This document shows positions 8,195 through 15,024 of a stretch of 64,000 bases of DNA, piece by piece. Both the position numbers and the translations under genes were made by a program. Origin of the DNA: Chthonomonas calidirosea T49. GTDB taxonomy: Bacteria > Armatimonadota > Chthonomonadetes > Chthonomonadales > Chthonomonadaceae. Under the pieces are notes generated by a model. It ran no database searches. It was not told the DNA's origin and worked only from the letters and a program-made list of their open reading frames with translations. Position 1 is the stretch's first letter, and each line of letters starts with the position of its first letter. The stretch lies in contig NC_021487.1 of assembly GCF_000427095.1 (NCBI RefSeq), positions 2,563,325-2,627,324 of the forward strand, given 5' to 3'.

Positions 8195-9105
8195 AGGGGG
8201 CAGCGACGGCGGAGAAGAGAGCCATCTTCCGAGCGCTCCAGCGTCATAATGTGCGTAACGCCGTTGCGCAAAAGGTAAAGGCGTGCCTCTCTCAAACCCA
8301 TTCCCACCTCTGCGGGCCGGTGGCTGTCGTCGCCGAAGCAGAAAGGGATGCCCATCGCATGGGCGCGTTGCACGAGCCAGGGGGCCGGGTAAGGAGTGTC
8401 TAATCCCTTTCGCCAGCCGGCCGTGTTGAGATCGAGAATCGCGCCGTAGGCTCGGATGGCCTCCAAAGCCATCTCCGCGGCCGCTCTTATCTCTTGCGTC
8501 TCCAGGGCCTCTAGCGACAGACCAATAGCCCTTGCGTTTTTTCGGATCAGGTCAAGATGCCCTACGACCTCCGGTCGTAGGGCCTCCACCATCTCAGCAA
8601 CCTGCGCATAGTAACGTTTCGCGAAAGATACCACCCCACCGCACTCCTCCACAGCTTTTCGATAGTTTTCTGGAGACCCATCTATCTGAATCTCATAAAC
8701 ATAGTGAACGGAGCCGACCATGTAGTCGAAAGCAGGTCTTCCATTTTCAAGCTGCCGGATACGCAGGTTCCGCATGGTCTCTACATACGTCTGCTGTGGC
8801 ACGACCTCCGCTTCAAAGCCGCGCAACACCATGAGTTGTGGTGCAAACGCATCTGCCAGGGTGTTGATCGTGTGCATGTAGCGATGGAAGTCGGCGATCA
8901 GCTTTTCCGCATTCCATCCAAGGGCGCGCTCCTCCTCGTAAAGAAATGCTTCCGGACGTGGGGCATGCTCGCTCACGCCGAAGGTATGATATCCCGCTGC
9001 CACCGCCGCCTCGAGCATCTCTCTCAGCATGCCCTCCGCGTGGTCGCAAAACTCTCCGGAGTGTCCTCCGTGCAACGATATGTGCCAGCAAGGACGTTCC
9101 TTCAT
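8191..9105 (-). CDS. PHP-domain phosphoesterase, histidinol-phosphatase-like
   Basis: About 304 residues from MKERPCW, chosen because AAGGAG sits 7 bases upstream; an in-frame start at 9138 would overlap DedA more. The protein has PHP-family metal-site signatures: HISLHGGHSGEF near the N-terminus, FGVSEHAPRP, RGFEAEV, MVGSVHYV, VGHLDLIRKN and FGDDSHRPAEVG. This pattern is closest to HisJ/HisK-type histidinol-phosphatases, which remove phosphate in histidine synthesis; hisH and hisA lie 11 kb away. Other PHP substrates are possible. The ATG overlaps the DedA stop by 4 bases (ATGA), implying coupled translation. Confidence 0.75.
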   Translation of the reverse strand: MKERPCWHISLHGGHSGEFCDHAEGMLREMLEAAVAAGYHTFGVSEHAPRPEAFLYEEERALGWNAEKLIADFHRYMHTINTLADAFAPQLMVLRGFEAEVVPQQTYVETMRNLRIRQLENGRPAFDYMVGSVHYVYEIQIDGSPENYRKAVEECGGVVSFAKRYYAQVAEMVEALRPEVVGHLDLIRKNARAIGLSLEALETQEIRAAAEMALEAIRAYGAILDLNTAGWRKGLDTPYPAPWLVQRAHAMGIPFCFGDDSHRPAEVGMGLREARLYLLRNGVTHIMTLERSEDGSLLRRRCPL

Positions 9106-9743
9106 GCTTCTTCTCCTTGCAGGTGATGACGTATCCAAAATAGGAGGAGCACCAACAGAATAGCTACTATAAGCGCGTCGGCACCGTGAAAAACCGTTTT
9201 AATGCGCTCTAAGTTGCCGCCGACGAGAACGCCGAGCCAGGCTAGGGCAAGGCACCAGGGCAGCGAGCCGAGAAAGGTGAGAACGAGGAAGGAAATGAAT
9301 GGCATGCGGGCTACGCCTGCCGGCAGCGAAATGAAGGTGCGCACAACCGGCAAAAGACGAGAGACGAAGACCACAATGGCGCCTTGATGGGCGAACCATC
9401 GTTCTGCGCGCTCCAGGTCGCGCCGTCTCAGCAACACGTAGCGCCCATAGCGGAAGGCCACCTCACGTCCGCCGGTTGCCCCTATGCCGTAGGCCAAGGC
9501 GGAGCCCAGCACGCATCCAATGGCTCCAGCCAGGGCAACGAGGAAAAGGTTAAGCGTGGGGCGATGGTTTTGGGCGGCGATCCATTCTAGGGTCAAGGCC
9601 CCAGCAAACGGCATGATCACCTCGCTTGGCAATGGGATGCAGGCGCTCTCAAGAGCCATAAGTAACACAATGCCCCCATAGCCTCCACGAGCGATGACCG
9701 ATTCGATCCAAAGGCTCACAGTAGTTAACAGATGGGTGAACAC
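9102..9743 (-). CDS. DedA-family membrane protein
   Basis: 213 residues with the DedA/SNARE-associated (VTT) pattern: a helix, then LLMALESACIPLPSEVIMPFAGAL (the conserved E...P.PSE loop), a re-entrant G-rich segment (GAIGCVLGSALAYGIGATGG), FVSRLLPVVRTFISLPAG with the conserved Arg residues, and a last membrane helix. DedA proteins act in undecaprenyl phosphate or phospholipid flipping in the inner membrane. First gene of a two-gene unit with the PHP phosphatase. The family is sure; the transported lipid is not known. Confidence 0.92.
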   Translation of the reverse strand: MFTHLLTTVSLWIESVIARGGYGGIVLLMALESACIPLPSEVIMPFAGALTLEWIAAQNHRPTLNLFLVALAGAIGCVLGSALAYGIGATGGREVAFRYGRYVLLRRRDLERAERWFAHQGAIVVFVSRLLPVVRTFISLPAGVARMPFISFLVLTFLGSLPWCLALAWLGVLVGGNLERIKTVFHGADALIVAILLVLLLFWIRHHLQGEEA

Positions 9744-9838
9744 GTAGACTCCTCTTGTAGAACCAGACTGAATAGAAACACCCTTGCATCAAGGTGAAAT
9801 CCTCTAGGCAGCAACTCTCTGCGTTTTGTAGGGAGCGC

Positions 9839-11212
9839 TTACGGATGAGAGGTTATATCCATAGGCTCTCCCTTTGAGGTTGGCGTGGATGCGTTTCCCG
9901 AAGCATCTTCATAAAGAGCCTCCTGAGCCTCCCAATCCGGCCCATGTGGCATGACCTCCGGTTCCGGCATGCGTGGCGGTGGTGATAGTCTACGCGCCTC
10001 GGCATAGACTTCGAGCACTTTCTGAGCCATTTGGGAAGGAGTATAGCGCGACGCATTGCGTCGCGCCGCACGACGCATCCGTTCGGCAAGCGCTCTATCG
10101 GTCAGAAGACGCAACGCCCTATCGGCGAAGGCCTCAGCATCCCCTACGGGTACCACAAATCCATCCTCACCCTCACTCACGGTCTCCGGTGCTCCTCCAG
10201 CATTTACCACCACGCTGGGTAACCCAGCTGCCCTTGCCTCGCCTACTACTAGCCCTTGCGTCTCTGTGCTCGAAGGGAAGCAGAACACATCGGCAGCAGC
10301 ATAGATGGCGTCTAGCTCGTTTCGCGGAATGGGGCCGGGAAACCGCACAAATTCGGCAAGGCCTAGCTCTTGCGCTCGGGCTATGAGAGAAGGTTGTAAA
10401 GGCCCTTCGCCAACGAAGGCGAGCACGGCATTCGGGTAGGCCGCATGAACCCGTTGAAAGACCTCCAGTAACCACATCACATTCTTTTCAGACGCCAAAC
10501 GCCCCACATAGAGCAAAAGGGAGGTGTTCTCGGGAACCTCAAGCCTCTGACGTGCCCGTTGTACGGCCTCACCCTGCAGCTGCGCTTCCGGTGGCAAGGG
10601 GATGCCGGTGGGAATGATAGTGATCGGTCGGTTGACCCCAATGCTCCGCAAGGCGTTTTCGGTGACCTTTGATGGGCAGATAATGCAACTACAGTGGTTA
10701 TAATACCAGGGCAGATAGAGGTCGAGAAGCGTATTGGTAACCCCTTCTGGTAGGAAGGGCATGTAGTGTGCGTACTGCCAATAGAGGGTATGAAACGTGC
10801 TGACAAGCGGCACATGATGGCTTAGGGCAAGACGCGCTCCGGTAAGCCCTAGCACAAAGGGGGTGTGGGTATGGACGATGTCGAGCCGAAGATCGGCAAA
10901 CTGGCTAGAGAGCACAATGCGCGGCCAGAAAGGGTAGGCCAGAGGATAGCCTCGATTGAAGATGGAGACGAACGAGGGAAAGCGCATCACATCCGGCTCG
11001 TCAGGAGGTTGCTGGCTATGAGCGGGAGCGAAAATGCAGACATAGTGGCCTTGAGCACGAAGCTCTTGGGTGAGGGTCAGCAAGGAGATCGTAACTCCGT
11101 TGCGCACGGGCGCAAAGCTCTCGGAGAACATGCCGATCCGCCACGTGCGCGGCTGTTGCAAGCCTGTATCTTGAACGTTTACTTGAGAATGAGGTGCAGC
11201 TTGATTTGACAT
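9839..11212 (-). CDS. GT4-family glycosyltransferase (diacylglycerol glucosyltransferase-like)
   Basis: 457 residues. The Rossmann N-domain begins RIGMFSESFAPVRNGV, a phrase shared with PimB/alpha-glucosyl-diacylglycerol synthase-like GT4 enzymes, followed by DIVHTHTPFVLG. The C-domain has LLYVGRLASEKNVMWLLE, the G-R-x-x-x-x-K donor site, and STETQGLVVGEARAAG, which holds the E-X7-E motif. It transfers a sugar from a nucleotide sugar to a lipid or sugar acceptor, not identifiable here. A C-terminal tail of about 45 residues (Pro/Glu-rich) is extra. The assigned ATG has no ribosome site; a downstream start nearer RIGMF is possible. Confidence 0.85.
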   Translation of the reverse strand: MSNQAAPHSQVNVQDTGLQQPRTWRIGMFSESFAPVRNGVTISLLTLTQELRAQGHYVCIFAPAHSQQPPDEPDVMRFPSFVSIFNRGYPLAYPFWPRIVLSSQFADLRLDIVHTHTPFVLGLTGARLALSHHVPLVSTFHTLYWQYAHYMPFLPEGVTNTLLDLYLPWYYNHCSCIICPSKVTENALRSIGVNRPITIIPTGIPLPPEAQLQGEAVQRARQRLEVPENTSLLLYVGRLASEKNVMWLLEVFQRVHAAYPNAVLAFVGEGPLQPSLIARAQELGLAEFVRFPGPIPRNELDAIYAAADVFCFPSSTETQGLVVGEARAAGLPSVVVNAGGAPETVSEGEDGFVVPVGDAEAFADRALRLLTDRALAERMRRAARRNASRYTPSQMAQKVLEVYAEARRLSPPPRMPEPEVMPHGPDWEAQEALYEDASGNASTPTSKGEPMDITSHP

Positions 11213-11351
11213 TGTAACTGTTTTTACTTGACAGCCTATTGGGTAGATCCGTACTTGCTCTTTAACGCAAACTCTCGCTAGCTTTTTTGAGTTGTGAGTG
11301 GCCTATTTCTTATGGTTGGACGGCTTTGAGCGCTCTTTTGTGCCCAAACTT

Positions 11352-12263
11352 TTATACGTTCTTGTTATCTACAATACGGTCGGCGGCGATCTGCTCTGCG
11401 TAGGTTTCGATGAAGGCGAGAAGGGCAGAGAGCCGGAAGCGACGTTGGCGGGTCTCTTTCTTTTGGGAGGCCTGTGAGTGCTCTGGCTCCTTGCGATGGC
11501 ATACAAGCCAACCAAGGTTGGTGTAGCGTCTTACGGTAGTGGGGCAGACGTTCAAAAGGCGTGCCACATCTTCTAAGGAAAGTTCGGGGTCAAAAAGCCG
11601 CTCAATAAGCTCCGCACGGGTCTCCTGGAAGGGGCGTTTGTAGTAGCCCTGTACGGCTTCTTCTCGTTCAGGGGCTTGGAGAGCAAACATCTGCTGAGCG
11701 CGTTCAAAGAGGCGGCGATGAAGTGCGATAGCCGAAAGGGGATCCTCTGGTTGTGCGGAGGCCGCTGGTTTTGTTGACTCTGCTTTTCGTGGACGCTTTT
11801 TGGAAGGTTTTGCTGCGGGATGGTTTGAGGGCAGGAACTGGGCAAACTCGGGGATGTCCACCTCCAGAACGTCCGAATCGGAAGCGGAAGAAGGCTGGAG
11901 AGCGCGCTTGGCAATAGGGCTGTTGGAAGCTTGGCAGGTGGGGCGCTCGCTGTTAACAACAGGGAAGAGGGAGAGCGAACGATGCCGGTTGGCTTGGGCT
12001 ATCGCCTCCTCTTGGGGTGGTTTAGAGGGTTCCGTTGAAGGGGGAGCGGTTGCTGCAACGGGCATGGTCTCTATCATCGTAAGGGCGGTGTGGTTGGTTG
12101 TAACAGTCTCAGGGAGCGAGGAAGTTGGGGGGGCTTCCTGACCGTTTTCGGGCTCGGATGCGGTTTGTGTTGGTTCGGGCGTAGGATGTTTGATGAGCCG
12201 CTCTACCTCCTCTTCGTCCACAAAGCGGGCTTCCAGATATTTTTGCCACTCCTCAAGTCGCAC
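11352..12263 (-). CDS. Putative DNA-binding protein with C-terminal MerR-like helix-turn-helix and long disordered region
   Basis: 303 residues, GTG start with GGGAGAGAG upstream. Residues 1-27 form a charged helix (RLEEWQKYLEARFVDEEEVE). Residues 28-175 are low-complexity, rich in Pro, Thr, Ser and Ala. The C-terminal 100 residues hold LSLEDVARLLNVCPTTVRRY TNLGWL-type sequence, the helix-turn-helix of MerR/excisionase-like proteins, followed by RRFRLSALLAFIE. So it probably binds DNA with its C-terminus. It starts 24 bases after queA ends and is likely co-transcribed. Target unknown; the layout (N-terminal tether, C-terminal HTH) is unusual for a simple repressor. Confidence 0.6.
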   Translation of the reverse strand: MRLEEWQKYLEARFVDEEEVERLIKHPTPEPTQTASEPENGQEAPPTSSLPETVTTNHTALTMIETMPVAATAPPSTEPSKPPQEEAIAQANRHRSLSLFPVVNSERPTCQASNSPIAKRALQPSSASDSDVLEVDIPEFAQFLPSNHPAAKPSKKRPRKAESTKPAASAQPEDPLSAIALHRRLFERAQQMFALQAPEREEAVQGYYKRPFQETRAELIERLFDPELSLEDVARLLNVCPTTVRRYTNLGWLVCHRKEPEHSQASQKKETRQRRFRLSALLAFIETYAEQIAADRIVDNKNV

Positions 12264-12287
12264 GGTCTCTCTCCCACAAAAACGGAT

Positions 12288-13316
12288 TTACAGGATCAGC
12301 ATGGCATCGCCGAAGCTATAGAACCGATACTCTTTTTCTACGGCCTCTCGGTAGGCACGCAGCACGAGCTCCCGGCCGGCAAAGGCACTTACGAGCATCA
12401 GCAGGGTAGATTTAGGAAGGTGGAAGTTGGTGATGAGGGCGTCTACCGCGCGAAAGGTATAGCCCGGCGTAATAAAAAGATGGGTTTCGCCCTGGAACGG
12501 AGCGACGCGCTGGCCGGGGCGCGCGTGTTGTGCTGCCGTTTCGAGAGCGCGAACGCATGTAGTTCCCACCGCCACGATGCGTCCGGAAGCCTGATTAATG
12601 ACTTGTGCGGCCTCTTCTGAAAGCATCACCTGCTCACCATGCATCTTGTGCTCTTCCACGTTCTCTTCACGGACGGGGCGGAAGGTATCCACGCTGATAT
12701 GCAGCGTCAACTCTACCCGTTTTACCCCTTTGCGCGCGAGCGCATCCAAGAGAGCTTCATTAAAGTGCAGTCCCGCCGTAGGCGCCGCTGCGGAGCCAGG
12801 ACGATGACCGTAGACGGTTTGATAGCGCTCCTCGTCCTCAACGCTCTGATGAATGTAGGGCGGTAGCGGAATCTCGCCCCATGAGGCGATGCGGTCACGC
12901 CACTCTCTGTTAGGCAGTGAGAGAAGGCGACCTCCCTCCGGGGTCACGCCCACCACTATCGCCTCGACTCGATCGTCGTTGGGGCCAATGAGAGTTAACT
13001 TTCTACCGGGCTTTAAACCGGGGTGCACCAGCGCCTCCCAGTCCGTCTCTGCCACAGGGCGTAGCAGCAAAACCTCGGCAGGTTTTCCGTTCTCACGCTG
13101 TGCTTGAACTCGTCGGGCGGAGACGCGTGTATCATTGAGGACGAGCACATCCCCTTCTACAAGATAGTCTGGTAGGTCGCTGAATTTGCGATGTTCGATT
13201 CGTTCTTCTTTCCGGTGAAGCACTAGCAGACGCGATTCCCCGCGCGGCAGGGGTGTCTGGGCGATGAGATGCGGTGGAAGTTCGTAGTCAAAAAGTTCGG
13301 TGCGCATGGCGTTCAT
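12288..13316 (-). CDS. queA: S-adenosylmethionine:tRNA ribosyltransferase-isomerase
   Basis: 342 residues from MNAMRTELFDYELP. QueA moves the ribosyl part of SAM onto preQ1 in tRNA to form epoxyqueuosine. Signatures: FDYELPPHLIAQTPLPRGESRLLVL at the N-terminus (quoted here in part), VLVLNDTRVSARRV, AAPTAGLHF, ALITNFHLPKSTLLMLVSAF and YRFYSFGDAML at the end. Length equals the family norm when starting at 13316; the frame opens upstream to 13439 but that part is not QueA-like. An ATG at 13307 is the alternative. A TATACT hexamer lies at 13436-13431 on this strand. Confidence 0.95.
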   Translation of the reverse strand: MNAMRTELFDYELPPHLIAQTPLPRGESRLLVLHRKEERIEHRKFSDLPDYLVEGDVLVLNDTRVSARRVQAQRENGKPAEVLLLRPVAETDWEALVHPGLKPGRKLTLIGPNDDRVEAIVVGVTPEGGRLLSLPNREWRDRIASWGEIPLPPYIHQSVEDEERYQTVYGHRPGSAAAPTAGLHFNEALLDALARKGVKRVELTLHISVDTFRPVREENVEEHKMHGEQVMLSEEAAQVINQASGRIVAVGTTCVRALETAAQHARPGQRVAPFQGETHLFITPGYTFRAVDALITNFHLPKSTLLMLVSAFAGRELVLRAYREAVEKEYRFYSFGDAMLIL

Positions 13317-13670
13317 AACAAAAACCTTAAGTTTGATAGGCCTCCTTCCCTCACCATGGCGCTTGAGGCCCTTCAGTAGCCCAAGGAAGGAGGTTGTTTT
13401 CAATACACGGCGCTCTGTTACGTAGGAAGTATACCGCAATCTGTTGCGTGATTTCGACTTTTGTCCCCCCTTAGCTTCCTCGATGCTAGGGCAAGTTGGC
13501 AGGGCAGGGTCATCTTATCCGTCCCTGTCCGATCCTCCCTGGAGCGTCGGCTTGACATTGTTGGGTAGGAGGTTGCCATCGGCAAAGGCGCCGCTTGTAA
13601 GGGCGCTCACCGCTACATGCTCCGTTCCCTAAGGAATGGGTCATGGCTGTAGGTGTAAGAAACAACAAAA
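13317..13670. other. Intergenic stretch upstream of queA
   Basis: No gene is supported here. On the minus strand TATACT at 13436-13431 is a possible -10 for queA, with AGGAGG at about 13346 too far from the start to serve as its ribosome site. A plus-strand TTGACA at 13552 has no matching -10. Confidence 0.4.
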
Positions 13671-13702
13671 ACCTCCCTCATCTACATTATGATGAGGAAG
13701 GT
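13671..13702 (-). terminator. Intrinsic terminator after the aldo/keto reductase
   Basis: A 12-bp stem (ACCTTCCTCATC paired with GATGAGGGAGGT on the minus strand, one mismatch) with an 8-base loop is followed by TTTTGTTGTT. It lies 25 bases beyond the reductase stop. Confidence 0.8.
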
Positions 13703-13726
13703 ATCATCGTCGAAAATATAACTTTT

Positions 13727-14737
13727 TTAAGCGTAGATTTTCTGTATATCGAAACCATCGCGTTGAGAGACTTGAGGACTGACGGCTCCGATATTCTCCT
13801 CGAACGTTTGCAAATTACCCAGAGCGGTAACGCAGGTGTGGAAGATCGGCTTACCGTCGGGGCGCTTTCGCGAGAGCGTGTAACGAAGAAGCGCTCGCCC
13901 TGGCTGCCCCGGTGCATTCCACTCCTGCATGAACTGATCGTTGATTCGGCCATGACCATGATCGAAGACTTTCATGGCCGTCATGCCGATGCCGGCTTTG
14001 CTAGCTTCAGCAAACACCTTCTCGGTTTCCGGTGCTGTGCCGTAGCTAAACCACACCTGCATGGCATCAATATTGCCTCCCTCGATCTCGGCCGAGATGA
14101 TATCCGGATAGGGCACGTAGGGATGTTGAGAGACCCCGAAGTAGCGCACCTTGCCCTCTCTTTTGAGTCGTTTGAAGACCTGATAGGAGACGTTATGGAT
14201 GCGGTAGGCATCTACGGTTTTCCAGCCAAAGTGGGCGCGAAAGATGTCGTAGTACTTTAGCCCGTTCTGCTCGAGCGACGAAACCACCTGGTTGTAGGCT
14301 CGGTCGTAGTCGTCGGGATGATCGGGGGTATTGTCTACGGTGATATCACAGTAGAAGGACTCACGTGGCAGTCTCTTAATGACATCGGGGATGTTCTGTC
14401 CCCAGTAGCCCGCTTTGTGGATGAAGTTAATGCCCAACGCGAGGGCAGGAGCAAAGAGTTCCGGGTTCCAGTCGTAGCAGATGCAAACGGGGGTTACCAT
14501 CATGTGTCCGAGGCGAGTACCGAAGGGCCGTTTCGGCAGCTTACCGAAGGCCGCCACGATGGCCTCTGCGGCCTCAGCGCGCTGACTACGGGTGAGGGAG
14601 ATACCGGAAAGTGTGGCCGAAATGAGGCCAGGGCCGGCAGCGGTTGCAACCGTGAGGGCACGCATGAACTCGCGTCGCGTTAGCGGTCTTTCCTTGCTCT
14701 TCTCACGAAGATGGGAAAGCAGTTCTGGATCCTGCAT
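13727..14737 (-). CDS. Tat-exported aldo/keto reductase family protein
   Basis: 336 residues from MQDPELL, chosen for AGGAGGAACG upstream. Residues about 17-50 are a twin-arginine signal (RPLTRREFMRALTVATAAG, then a hydrophobic stretch ending AEA), so the folded enzyme goes outside the inner membrane. The rest is an aldo/keto reductase barrel: FGTRLGHMMVTPV, INFIHKAGYWGQN (the conserved Tyr region), YYDIFRAHFGW, GKVRYFGVSQH, and TAMKVFDHG. Periplasmic reductases of this kind are known from twin-arginine families, but their substrates are largely unknown. Preceded by a consensus promoter at 14901-14929, with a leader of about 155 bases. Confidence 0.86.
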   Translation of the reverse strand: MQDPELLSHLREKSKERPLTRREFMRALTVATAAGPGLISATLSGISLTRSQRAEAAEAIVAAFGKLPKRPFGTRLGHMMVTPVCICYDWNPELFAPALALGINFIHKAGYWGQNIPDVIKRLPRESFYCDITVDNTPDHPDDYDRAYNQVVSSLEQNGLKYYDIFRAHFGWKTVDAYRIHNVSYQVFKRLKREGKVRYFGVSQHPYVPYPDIISAEIEGGNIDAMQVWFSYGTAPETEKVFAEASKAGIGMTAMKVFDHGHGRINDQFMQEWNAPGQPGRALLRYTLSRKRPDGKPIFHTCVTALGNLQTFEENIGAVSPQVSQRDGFDIQKIYA

Positions 14738-14900
14738 AATCGTTCCTCCTTTGTCAATCCTCTTGCGGGGTTCCGAATAGGAGTGTAGCCCTCGGCAAGA
14801 GCGAAAGAAGCGTTTGTTAAAAAGCAGCTCGATTAGGATAATAGCGCCCTTATGCCTTAAATTAAAAAAGAAAAAGTGCTCCAAAACCGATCACACTATT

Positions 14901-14929
14901 ATTGTAACGTACGTGCACGCAATTGTCAA
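14901..14929 (-). promoter_or_regulatory. Sigma-70 promoter of the aldo/keto reductase
   Basis: Minus strand: TTGACA at 14929-14924, exactly 17 bases, then TACAAT at 14906-14901. The predicted start near 14894 gives a leader of about 155 bases before the ATG at 14737. The promoter faces away from mutS, which has its own. Confidence 0.85.
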
Positions 14930-14988
14930 GTTCTTGCAATTGTCGACTCGCCGAGTTCCTTCGAAAAGTCCAAACCGGCGATCCCAAC

Positions 14989-15017
14989 TTGACGTTTTCC
15001 TTGTGAATAAGTAGAAT
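14989..15017 (+). promoter_or_regulatory. Sigma-70 promoter placing the mutS ATG at the transcript start
   Basis: TTGACG at 14989-14994, 17-base spacer, TAGAAT at 15012-15017. The transcription start should fall at about 15023-15025, and the mutS ATG is at 15025. There is no purine-rich ribosome site between, so the mRNA looks leaderless. Confidence 0.75.
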
Positions 15018-15024
15018 ACGCAGC

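Noticed and set aside
13552-13580. Plus-strand TTGACA as a promoter
   Set aside because: No -10 at suitable distance and no plus-strand gene follows.
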